Of a DNA stretch of 13,081 nucleotides, positions 1 through 6,246 are shown in pieces. The notes beneath the pieces are model-generated. The model was given only the letters and a program-made list of their open reading frames with translations. It ran no database searches and was not told where the DNA came from. How positions within the stretch are numbered: position 1 is the stretch's first letter; each line of letters starts with the position of its first letter. Made by a program: the position numbers and the translations under genes. The stretch is from Myxococcota bacterium (GTDB taxonomy: Bacteria; Myxococcota_C; UBA6777), in NCBI GenBank assembly GCA_963169055.1, contig CAUJFU010000239.1, forward strand, positions 1-13,081, written 5' to 3'.

Positions 1-108
1 CGAAGTGGCACCACACAAGGCATTTCTTACAAACACTGTCGTATCCTTCAACACACCGATGGATACGCCTACGCACGAAGAAAGGACGGCGTTTCAAAGC
101 CCGCCTAA
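1..108 (+). CDS. C-terminal fragment of an unidentified protein (5' end outside the window)
   Basis: Frame 1 is open from the first base to a TAA at 106-108 and encodes 35 residues, ending in a basic tail that contains GYAYARRKDGVSKPA. The stretch GISYKHCRILQHTDGYAYA has a conserved-looking composition (His, Cys, Tyr and Gly rich) and vaguely recalls the C-termini of some insertion-sequence transposases, but I cannot name a family from so little and the match is from memory only. Codon use is compatible with the other genes of the window. Directly after the stop, CGGCGT (93-98) and ACGCCG (about 121-127) could form an outer stem around an inner CCCGCC/GGCaGGG stem, but no U tract follows. It could also be a chance open frame. 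Confidence 0.4.
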   Translation, partial: RSGTTQGISYKHCRILQHTDGYAYARRKDGVSKPA

Positions 109-551
109 AGGCAGGGGTCTCCACGCCGAAGAAACGATGAAAGATCGAAAAACAAGATAGCCGTTCTTTCTTCTTTTCTTGAGAATTATCTCCATCACAT
201 AGAAACAAATTTCGTTGTCGTAACCGAAAAACAGGTTCGCTTTGCCAAAAGATAAGAGACTCTCTGTAAGAGCAACCAGTTGGCAAAAGTTTCATCGATA
301 TGGAGTCTAATCGCGGAGGGAGATGTTTGTACGAAACCCATCCATAGTGTGATCGCAAAATGTAGCGGCAGCCCCTGTTGTTGCCCAACCACAGGGCGTC
401 TACAGCGGATCGCACCTACCCTTCGATCACGCTTCTCTCGGATATCGTATTCGTTGTCATCCGTAACAAAATTCCTTGAAAGTACGGTAGGGATGCTGCT
501 TTCTTTGAAGGGAGTCGCGAGATTTGGTGAGGGAGTACGTCGGGGTGTGCT
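109..551. other. Gene-free stretch, AT-richer, no supportable gene
   Basis: Between the stop at 108 and the stop codon of the metalloprotease at 552 I see no convincing gene. The base composition from about 140 to 350 is visibly more AT-rich than the rest of the window. Several frames are open for 60-120 codons, but they lack good ribosome binding sites, show no recognisable domain, and one runs antisense into the protease gene. A weak 5-bp inverted repeat (CCGTA/TACGG, about 461-487) lies downstream of the protease stop but has no U tract, so I do not call it a terminator. The stretch may be a decayed remnant next to the fragment at 1-108. Confidence 0.5.
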
Positions 552-2789
552 TCACCTATGCTGGTGCAAGAGGTGGAGGGGGCGTCTGCGCAAGAGTCCG
601 ATCAGGAAAAGGACAAACAACCCTATCCATGAAGAGAAGGAGTCTTGGCTTTGACAGCCGCAGCCTTTGGGGCGGATATCGTCGTCGACGGGGGCGTTGG
701 AGTCGGTTGGGGTGGGGGATTCCTTGGCGGGTTGTTCGGTCGGTGTGATCTCGGGGGGTGCAGCGTCCTTTGCGTCGGACGTGGTTTCTTCGGGGAGTGT
801 GGCTTCTTGGTTCGTTTCGGGGGCGGACTCTTGGGACGATTCGGAAGAAGGGGAGACGCAGCGGCCTTGAACGCAGAGCAACGGGGCAGTGCATTCTCGA
901 TCGTTGAGGCAAGGAGGGCGCGAGATACATCGGCCTGCTTGGCAGATCGGGGTGGGTTCTGCACAGTCTGCATCTTTTTGACACGCAGGACTACGCGGGA
1001 TACGACAGATCTTTCCGCGTGTGCTGTCTTCACAAAGATAAGCAGGGGGGCAAGGAGAGGCATCGCTGCATGGCGCGCTACAATAGCGTTGTCCTTGGCT
1101 GTCTGTGGGAGCGCAAAGCTGGCTGATGCAGTCGATATCTTGGGTGCAAGGTTGCCCAAAACCGAGTCCTGTGCGGCTCTGGCAGCGGCCTTGTGTGCAG
1201 ACTTCGTTGGGAGGGCATTCGTTGTCTTGGGTGCAGGGGGCGGGTTCGATGCAGCGTCCTTGAAGGCAACGCGATGGAGCCGAGCAGTCCGCATCTTTGG
1301 TGCAAGGGATCTCTTTTTGAAAGCAGGAGCGTTGGAAGCAGAACTGGTTTGCGTTGCAGTCGGAGTCGCTATCGCAAGCGCAAAACTGCGTGCCGAGGGT
1401 GGTACGAAGGCACTTTCCACCGTCGGGGCATCCGCCGTTTTGGCAGAGTGCTAAACAATAGGCCGGTTGGCCGGACTTGTTGACGCAGACCATCTGATCA
1501 TCGCAAAACTGCCCGCCTGCACTGGCCCCACAAACCGAGCCGCGTTCGCCGATCTGGACAAATTGGATGCAGCGTCCTTGATCACAGCGGGCGTTGGCTT
1601 CGCAGTCGCTGTTTTGGGTACAGCTAGGGTTGCGGGGGACGCACTTTCCTGTGGAAGTGTCACAACGCTCGGTAGATGGGCAGTTTGCGTCGGATGTGCA
1701 GGGTGGTGGGGTGTTGGGGACACAGACACCTGTGGAAGTGTTGCAACGCTCGCTGGATGGGCAGTTTGCGTCGGATGTGCAGGGCGGTTGCAGGGTGACG
1801 CACTGACCTTGGCGGCAAACTTGGTTGTTGGTGCAGTCGGTATCTTGGCGGCAAACGACGCAGGAACCGTTGACGCAGCGCAAGTTGTTGGTGCAGTCGG
1901 TGTCTTGGGCGCAGGCGTTGGGGCGCGGGATGCAGCGGTGGTTGAGGCAAAAGTCGCTTGTGGGGCAGTCGTTGTGCTCGTTGCAGCCGCAGTATCCGCC
2001 CCCTTGTTGGAGGGCGATACATTTTCCTTTGGTGCAGGTGTTGTTGTTGCAGGGTTCTTGACAGAAAGACCCCCGTGTTCCTTTGGCGCACAACAAGCCG
2101 CTTTGGCAGGTCGCGCCGTTGGCGTCACTCCCACACAATAAGCCGAGGATTCCTTGGGGCATGGGGGTGGCGGGATAAATAAAACAGACGCCTTGGATAT
2201 CGTCTGCGTGAAGAAAACGGCGTTGGCTTGGGCCGCTGCTGGTGGTTCCGTACATGGTGGCGCTGGAAGTGCCGCTGTGTCCGAGTCCAAGGAAGTGGCC
2301 GATCTCGTGGGTGGCTGTGCCGCGCAGATCGAGTTGGTTGCTGTTTGGGTTAACAGAAAAAGGCTTGGTGCGGCGAAAGACGATATCTGCGTCGGTAAAG
2401 CCTGTGGAGCCACCCCAAAGGGTGTAGGTGATGGCGGTGGTTGCGCTGCCTGCGCTGAGATAATCAAAGAGCAGGACGTTTTTGCGATCGCTGCTATGAA
2501 GGGTGGTGGTTCGGCCCATGTAGCGGGCGCGAAAGCGTGTACAGGGCTGTTGTGTCCATTGCCACATCGAGGCTTGAAATTCGCGCTCGGCGTCGGCTTC
2601 GCTGACGTCGGTAAACCCGTTGGGGTTAAAGTACCAAGGCACAGGAAGACTGGTATCGCTCCACCCTTTGATCTGGCTTCCTGAGTTGTTGACGTTATAG
2701 GCAGAGGCGGGCAGGCTGAACACCCAAACGAAGGCAAAGACAAAAGAAAAGATCGATGTCGGAGAGACGTGAAAAAGATGTTTAGCCAT
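552..2789 (-). CDS. Secreted matrixin-type zinc metalloprotease with Cys-rich repeats and MYXO-CTERM tail
   Basis: 745 residues. Residues 1-30 form a signal peptide ending in LPASA. Residues 31-206 form the protease domain: the zinc motif HEIGHFLGLGH (H161, E162, H165, G168, H171) is the HExxHxxGxxH of metzincins, and TMYG (M179) fits the Met-turn, so the active site looks intact. From about 209 to 645 there are roughly twelve Cys-rich units of the type CxxDxxC...C..GxC, similar to the Dickkopf-like repeats common in myxobacterial surface proteins; they probably serve binding or spacing. An acidic Pro/Glu/Ser linker (about 647-706) leads to GCGC (709-712), a hydrophobic helix (721-733) and RRR, the MYXO-CTERM sorting signal. 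The expected location is therefore the outer surface, after myxosortase processing. The ATG overlaps the last codons of the kinase gene by 8 bases (ATGGCTAA), and no strong Shine-Dalgarno is visible, which suggests translational coupling. The substrate cannot be told from sequence. Confidence 0.95.
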   Translation of the reverse strand: MAKHLFHVSPTSIFSFVFAFVWVFSLPASAYNVNNSGSQIKGWSDTSLPVPWYFNPNGFTDVSEADAEREFQASMWQWTQQPCTRFRARYMGRTTTLHSSDRKNVLLFDYLSAGSATTAITYTLWGGSTGFTDADIVFRRTKPFSVNPNSNQLDLRGTATHEIGHFLGLGHSGTSSATMYGTTSSGPSQRRFLHADDIQGVCFIYPATPMPQGILGLLCGSDANGATCQSGLLCAKGTRGSFCQEPCNNNTCTKGKCIALQQGGGYCGCNEHNDCPTSDFCLNHRCIPRPNACAQDTDCTNNLRCVNGSCVVCRQDTDCTNNQVCRQGQCVTLQPPCTSDANCPSSERCNTSTGVCVPNTPPPCTSDANCPSTERCDTSTGKCVPRNPSCTQNSDCEANARCDQGRCIQFVQIGERGSVCGASAGGQFCDDQMVCVNKSGQPAYCLALCQNGGCPDGGKCLRTTLGTQFCACDSDSDCNANQFCFQRSCFQKEIPCTKDADCSAPSRCLQGRCIEPAPCTQDNECPPNEVCTQGRCQSRTGLGFGQPCTQDIDCISQLCAPTDSQGQRYCSAPCSDASPCPPAYLCEDSTRGKICRIPRSPACQKDADCAEPTPICQAGRCISRPPCLNDRECTAPLLCVQGRCVSPSSESSQESAPETNQEATLPEETTSDAKDAAPPEITPTEQPAKESPTPTDSNAPVDDDIRPKGCGCQSQDSFSSWIGLFVLFLIGLLRRRPLHLLHQHR
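1648..1788 (-). repeat. Two near-identical 60-bp copies, period 81 bp, inside the metalloprotease gene
   Basis: The stretches 1648-1707 and 1729-1788 are nearly the same at the DNA level. They encode two adjacent Cys-rich units that both read CTSDANCPS-ERC-TSTG-CVP, around residues 337-358 and 364-385, with a period of 27 residues. The other Cys-rich units of the protein are much more diverged, so this pair is a recent tandem duplication in frame. Confidence 0.85.
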
Positions 2790-4413
2790 GGCTGGTGTCT
2801 TGTAGCCTTTTCAGGTTGTTTTGGATGGTTTTGTTTTCGGGGTCGTACCGTAAGGCTTCTTCCCAAAGTTGTTTGGCTTTTTCGCGTTGTCCGCTGCGGA
2901 GTGCTTCAAAGCCTTGCTCGACCAGTCGGGCGGCTCGGCTTGGGGTCGAAGAAGAAGGCGGTGGAGTCGAAGAAGGCGGTGGGATCGAGGAAGAAGGCGA
3001 TGGGGTCGAGGAAGAAGGCGGTGGGATCGAGGCTTGCGTGGAGCGTTTTTTGGATGCTTTTTCATCGCGATCTGTACCAAAAGAGGAAAACAGGGCAAAA
3101 GCACCGCTGCGGCTGGGAGGAGGCGTTTTGGCGGAAAAGATATCATGCGGTGTGGCGGGGGGTCTTTTGGAGCCGCCTGTGATCGGGGTAATGGTGGTGT
3201 CGTTGTTGGCTTCTTGGAGCTTGGGGATGGGTGTGTAAGCTGAAGGCTTTCGAGAGAAGGTGGGATTAGAAGAAGACGATACGCTTGTGCGAGGTGGCGG
3301 AGTGGTTTGAGGGACTTGTGTCGCGTTGGGTAGCGGAGTGTTTTGAGGGGCTTGTTTGACAAAAGGCGTACTGGTGGAGAAGTGGGGGGCGGGCTGGAGC
3401 ATCTCGTCTTGGAAATGGGAACGCATGGAGGCGTGTTCTTTGGGGGAAAGTTGGGCGTGGATCTCGGACAAAACTTCAAAGATGCGCCCGCTTTTTGGAG
3501 CAGGAGCGGGGATTTGTTCGAGTTGAAAAGCATGGTGGAGGGCTTGCCAAAAAGCAGCGACAGAAGGGAAACGTTCTTCCGGCTTTTTGGCGAGTGCGCG
3601 TTGGTAAACTTCTTCGAGGGCGGTGGAGTAAAGGAGATTTGGGGCGAGTTTTTTGAGTGGTGGTGGGGGTTCTTGGATGTGTTTTAACAGGATGCTCGGC
3701 ATACCTCCTTGAAAGGGAGTTCTTCCTGTGAGGGTTTCTGCAAGCAAGATCCCAAGGCTGTAAATGTCCGAGCGGGTATCGACAATCTCGTGTTGGCCGT
3801 AGGCTTGTTCTGGAGACATATAAAGAAAACTACCGAGCATCTGGCCGACAACGGTCAACTTGTGTTCGTCTTGGTTCTCGCTTGCGGAAGAAGAGATGCC
3901 AAAGTCCATCAGGCGAAGGTGAAATTGATTGGATTTTCGGCTGAGGAAAAGATTGGAAGGTTTGAGATCGCGATGGATCACGCCGTGTTGATGGACGATG
4001 TGGAGCGCCGAACAAAGCTGATGAAAGAAGATATAGGTTTCGAATGCGGACAGATGGCCTCGTCGCAAGACCACGTCAAGGGTGCAACCAAACAACCATT
4101 CCATCATCAAGCACCATCCGATCCCGGGATGATGTTGGCAGTCGACGATTTGCACGATGTTCGGATGCGAAAGAAGGCCAAGGAGGCGGGCTTCGCGCAG
4201 AAAACGCTGCTCGATATCTTCGCGATTGGCGACACTTGGGCGCAATTGTTTGAGTGCAAAATATCGCTCAAGGATCGTGTGCTCGACTTTGTAGACGGCC
4301 CCAAAAGCCCCGCCTCCGATCCGCCCAAGTATCCGATAAGAACCGATCTGATCGTTGGGTTCAAGAAGACGAGTCTCGGGCAATCTCTCTTCGTCGTGTT
4401 CGTTGTAAGACAT
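2782..4413 (-). CDS. Hanks-type Ser/Thr protein kinase with Pro/Ser-rich linker and C-terminal TPR-like motif
   Basis: 543 residues, cytoplasmic (no membrane segment seen). The kinase domain covers about residues 24-297 and has all key elements: the Gly loop IGGGAFGAV (32-40), K55 in ALK, a likely alpha-C E74, HRDLKPSN with R148, D149 and N154, DFG at 170-172, SPE at 200-202 in place of APE, and DIYSLG. It is thus an RD-type, probably active kinase. Residues 300-490 are a low-complexity Pro/Ser/Thr linker that contains a tandem DNA repeat. Residues 493-538 (SRAARLVEQGFEALRSGQ... ending in a DPEN helix) look like one and a half TPR helices, likely for partner binding. Unlike many myxobacterial kinases it has no transmembrane helix or outer sensor domain. 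The start is supported by GGAGG (complement of 4424-4428), 10 bases before the ATG. Its stop overlaps the metalloprotease start, so both belong to one operon. Confidence 0.97.
   Translation of the reverse strand: MSYNEHDEERLPETRLLEPNDQIGSYRILGRIGGGAFGAVYKVEHTILERYFALKQLRPSVANREDIEQRFLREARLLGLLSHPNIVQIVDCQHHPGIGWCLMMEWLFGCTLDVVLRRGHLSAFETYIFFHQLCSALHIVHQHGVIHRDLKPSNLFLSRKSNQFHLRLMDFGISSSASENQDEHKLTVVGQMLGSFLYMSPEQAYGQHEIVDTRSDIYSLGILLAETLTGRTPFQGGMPSILLKHIQEPPPPLKKLAPNLLYSTALEEVYQRALAKKPEERFPSVAAFWQALHHAFQLEQIPAPAPKSGRIFEVLSEIHAQLSPKEHASMRSHFQDEMLQPAPHFSTSTPFVKQAPQNTPLPNATQVPQTTPPPRTSVSSSSNPTFSRKPSAYTPIPKLQEANNDTTITPITGGSKRPPATPHDIFSAKTPPPSRSGAFALFSSFGTDRDEKASKKRSTQASIPPPSSSTPSPSSSIPPPSSTPPPSSSTPSRAARLVEQGFEALRSGQREKAKQLWEEALRYDPENKTIQNNLKRLQDTSHG
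2942..3032 (-). repeat. Minisatellite with 21/18-bp units in the kinase linker
   Basis: Four consecutive units of 21, 18, 21 and 21 bp (2942-2962, 2963-2980, 2981-3001, 3002-3022) and a partial fifth unit share the core GTCGAGGAAGAAGGCGGTGG on the plus strand with few changes. Read on the minus strand they encode the run of Ser-Ser-Thr/Ile-Pro-Pro-Pro units of the kinase linker. All unit lengths are multiples of three, so copy-number change would keep the frame. Confidence 0.9.
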
Positions 4414-4484
4414 CGGTGATCATCCTCCATAACAAGATCGAGGGTCGGCTTTGTTTGGCGCTCTTGTGGGGAAGAGAACGGCCT

Positions 4485-4513
4485 AGGGTACAACGCTCTT
4501 TGTCTTCTGCCAA
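4485..4513 (-). promoter_or_regulatory. Possible sigma70-type promoter of the kinase-metalloprotease operon
   Basis: On the minus strand TTGGCA (4513-4508) is followed after 17 bases by TACCCT (4490-4485). The -35 box is good and the -10 box is poor (three of six). It lies just after the terminator of the upstream gene and about 70 bases before the kinase ATG, which is where a promoter would be expected. The call rests on position as much as on sequence. Confidence 0.3.
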
Positions 4514-4547
4514 GCCTGCTTTGCTCAAAATGAGCGACCGTTGGGTG

Positions 4548-4580
4548 AAAAAACAGCTTGGGAGAGGGCGACAGCCAAGC
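4548..4580 (-). terminator. Rho-independent terminator after the 4590-5357 gene
   Basis: Read on the minus strand, GCTTGG (4580-4575) pairs with CCAAGC (4561-4556) across a 13-base loop, followed by TG and a run of six T (4553-4548). It sits 10 bases after the stop codon of the secreted-protein gene and separates it from the kinase operon. Confidence 0.65.
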
Positions 4581-4589
4581 CTAATTCGT

Positions 4590-5357
4590 TTAAATTGAGC
4601 GGCGTGGTGGAGGGCGGTCGGGCGCAACATGACGGATCTGCGGGGGTTGTTGTGTTTCTTGGGATGGATCGAGTCTTTGCGTGGAGCGACGCAGCACTTT
4701 GTTTGTTTTTGGAGGCGTGGGCTGTGCGGGGGTGGGGTAACGTTGGAGGGTCTGAACGAGATCAGACAACAAACGAGGCTGGGTGTGTAGATGGGGGAGC
4801 GGCACCCATCGTCCTTGTGCGTTGCGGGCAAGGCGCGTTGGGAGATCGTGTTGTTGGAAAAGCTGATATTGTCGGTGCATCGGAGACCATCGCATCTTCC
4901 ACAAACCGTAGGCCATGCCTGTGAGGTAGTAATGGGTGGGGTGGAGTTGCCAAGGAAGCGGACGAGCCGCCTCAAGGAACACCAAAACCTCCTCTCCTAC
5001 GGCGAGTTGACCTGCGCCCGCAACGTACGCTGTTTGCGTGCCGATCCTCCCGCCCAAACAACGCACCATAAGGGTGTTTGTCAATATCTTTCCCTTGAAG
5101 ATCCGACGGATGGTCAAGGTGCTATCGGTGGCGATGTATTGTCGCGGCCCGATCTTGCGGGTGATCTGAGATTGTACACGTCCCCAAACGATCAACGCCG
5201 AACGTTCGACTTGTTCTCGTTCGCTATAGGCGATCACCTGCGTTGCCTCAACGGGTGGTGTTTGTGTGAAAACAAAAAGACAAATTCCTGTAAAAAAGCC
5301 GATACGTACCAAAAGAGGGGCGTACATGTGTACCAAAAGAGGGGTGCGAAAAGTCAT
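4590..5357 (-). CDS. Secreted protein of unknown function with NTR/TIMP-like core
   Basis: 255 residues from the ATG at 5357. The frame stays open upstream (to 5519), but that extension overlaps the HD hydrolase gene, and the chosen start has an AAGGG-containing ribosome site and begins a proper signal peptide (residues 1-38, ending VEA). The mature part (about 55-130) has the pattern of a beta-barrel domain: SALIVWGRV, ATDSTLTIRRIFKG, LMVRCLGGRIG and VGEEVLVFLE. This order (residue pair -V-x-G-x-V, then V-x-x-V/I-x-KG, then G-E-x-x-L-V-F-L) is seen in NTR-type (TIMP/netrin-like) OB-fold proteins and in small secreted proteins of delta-lineages. The N-terminal Cys that TIMPs use to bind zinc is absent. 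Residues 204-255 are Pro/Arg/Gln rich and probably disordered. It lies 50 bases after the HD gene, likely co-transcribed with it. The function is unknown; a link with the nearby metalloprotease is only suggested by proximity. Confidence 0.85.
   Translation of the reverse strand: MTFRTPLLVHMYAPLLVRIGFFTGICLFVFTQTPPVEATQVIAYSEREQVERSALIVWGRVQSQITRKIGPRQYIATDSTLTIRRIFKGKILTNTLMVRCLGGRIGTQTAYVAGAGQLAVGEEVLVFLEAARPLPWQLHPTHYYLTGMAYGLWKMRWSPMHRQYQLFQQHDLPTRLARNAQGRWVPLPHLHTQPRLLSDLVQTLQRYPTPAQPTPPKTNKVLRRSTQRLDPSQETQQPPQIRHVAPDRPPPRRSI
5306..5345 (-). repeat. Short direct repeat inside the signal-peptide coding region
   Basis: GTACCAAAAGAGGGG occurs at 5306-5320 and again at 5330-5344 (plus-strand reading), with a period of 24 bases, that is eight codons. 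It encodes the doubled segment PLLVHMYA/PLLVRIGF at the start of the secreted protein, so the hydrophobic signal region was lengthened by an in-frame duplication. Confidence 0.8.
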
Positions 5358-5407
5358 GATCTCGCCCTTTCTCGAATAAAGAGAGCAGAGAGAAAAACAC
5401 GTTGGTG

Positions 5408-5965
5408 TCAAGGAGCGGAGGTTTTCAGCAACATCTCGACTTCGTTGGCTGTTTGATCGAAGAGTGCTTCGAGGGCGGGATGAGTTCCACGCAAGGCAGC
5501 GACGACATCGCGGGACCATTGAAGGTATTCGAGTTTGCGTTGTGCGGGCCAGTCGGGTGGAGAATAACCGACATCGTGGAGGTTGTTGATCTTGTCGGCG
5601 AGTTTGATCAGTTTCGCACCAAGGGAAAGGGTGGGGCCGTGTTCGATTTGGAGCCGCTTGCGTTCGGCTTTGGGGAGGCTTTTGTCATCGGTGACTTCTT
5701 GAACAAGGTGACAGACATTTTCGCCAAAGTGAGCGCTGATCTCTTCAGGCATGGTGTTGGTGTCTTCGAGCGTGTCGTGGAGGACGGCTGCGATCAAGAC
5801 ATCGCGGTCGCGTATCCCTCCGACTTTCCAAAGGATATCCAGTACATGGATCAGGTGGTTGATGTAGGGGCTTTGGGGTTGATCTTTGCGTCGTTGATCG
5901 CGGTGGCGTAGGGCCGCAAAGTGCAACGCGCCGATCATGGAGTGGAAGATCTCTTCGGGGAGCAT
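5408..5965 (-). CDS. MESH1-like HD-domain hydrolase (small alarmone hydrolase)
   Basis: 185 residues, the usual size of stand-alone MESH1/SAH proteins. Visible motifs in order: PYINHLIHVL with metal ligand H37, LHDTLEDT (H63, D64, E67, D68), FGENVCHLVQEVTDDKSLPKAER (80-102), and AKLIKLADKINNL with D124, the last metal ligand. These are the signature motifs of the (p)ppGpp hydrolase domain of RelA/SpoT proteins, here without synthetase, TGS or ACT domains. MESH1 proteins remove the 3'-pyrophosphate of ppGpp with Mn2+, and the animal member also dephosphorylates NADPH; which activity applies here cannot be told. It is cytoplasmic. The start has AAAGGA 7 bases upstream. It is the first gene of a minus-strand pair with the secreted protein 50 bases downstream, and an extended -10 promoter candidate lies at 6038-6066. 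Confidence 0.93.
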   Translation of the reverse strand: MLPEEIFHSMIGALHFAALRHRDQRRKDQPQSPYINHLIHVLDILWKVGGIRDRDVLIAAVLHDTLEDTNTMPEEISAHFGENVCHLVQEVTDDKSLPKAERKRLQIEHGPTLSLGAKLIKLADKINNLHDVGYSPPDWPAQRKLEYLQWSRDVVAALRGTHPALEALFDQTANEVEMLLKTSAP

Positions 5966-6037
5966 GGGGGAGTCCTTTCTATGTACCGTTGCGTGGTTCG
6001 TTGTCTGTGGGGAGCGGCCTCTGGCCCTAGGTTTTTG

Positions 6038-6066
6038 TTTATGGCATGTTGCGCGATAGGCTGCAA
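6038..6066 (-). promoter_or_regulatory. Candidate promoter of the HD hydrolase gene
   Basis: On the minus strand TTGCAG (6066-6061), a 17-base spacer and CATAAA (6043-6038) preceded directly by TGC give an extended -10 arrangement. The predicted start of transcription lies about 65 bases before the ATG at 5965. The match is by eye. Confidence 0.4.
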
Positions 6067-6091
6067 GAGCAAGTATCCGATCCGTCCCCCA

Positions 6092-6141
6092 CTTCGGTGC
6101 AGATGCCGAAGCTGAGACCTTGTTGCAGGGTGGGAAGGTCT
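6092..6141. other. Two adjacent stem-loops in the divergent intergenic region
   Basis: CTTCGG (6092-6097) pairs with CCGAAG (6106-6111) over an 8-base loop, and four bases later GACCTT (6116-6121) pairs with AAGGTC (6136-6141). Both stems are perfect 6-bp pairs. They lie between the divergent genes at 5965 and 6247 and would be transcribed with neither, one or both depending on the real start sites. They may be operator-like dyads or part of a leader RNA; no T tract follows, so they do not look like terminators. Confidence 0.45.
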
Positions 6142-6158
6142 ACGGCTCACATCGTCTT

Positions 6159-6167
6159 GTGATAACC
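6159..6167 (+). promoter_or_regulatory. Weak candidate extended -10 element for the 6247 gene
   Basis: TGT followed by GATAAC (6162-6167) resembles an extended -10 element about 80 bases before the ATG at 6247. No good -35 hexamer lies at 17 bases. This is the best plus-strand promoter candidate in the divergent region, but a weak one. Confidence 0.2.
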
Positions 6168-6246
6168 TGCCCATCGTTACGGAACAACAAGGAGAAACAG
6201 AGCGCAAAGGCATCTATGGATTTAGCGGCTTTGGAGTAATGCGAGT

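Noticed and set aside
353-466. Short plus-strand frame ending in GSHLPFDHASLGYRIRCHP
   Set aside because: It looks protein-like at its end but has no start codon after the preceding stop at 350-352 and no neighbour in frame. It could be a pseudogene remnant, but I cannot support it.
280-654. Plus-strand frame of 124 codons
   Set aside because: No ribosome site, no recognisable domain, and the last third is antisense to the metalloprotease C-terminus.
645-2684. Long plus-strand frames (for example 645-1454, 1467-2141, 2154-2684) opposite the metalloprotease
   Set aside because: They are shadows of the Cys-rich repeat coding on the other strand, rich in Val, Ala and Gly, with no domain or ribosome site. 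The minus-strand product has an intact protease motif, signal peptide and sorting tail.
5358-5519. N-terminal extension of the secreted protein by 54 codons
   Set aside because: It would overlap the end of the HD hydrolase gene and hide the signal peptide; the ATG at 5357 has its own ribosome site and starts a good signal sequence.
6010-6040. GGCC-TCT-GGCC hairpin followed by TTTTTGTTT as a plus-strand terminator
   Set aside because: The stem has only 4 bp, five other bases separate it from the T run, and no plus-strand gene ends upstream of it.
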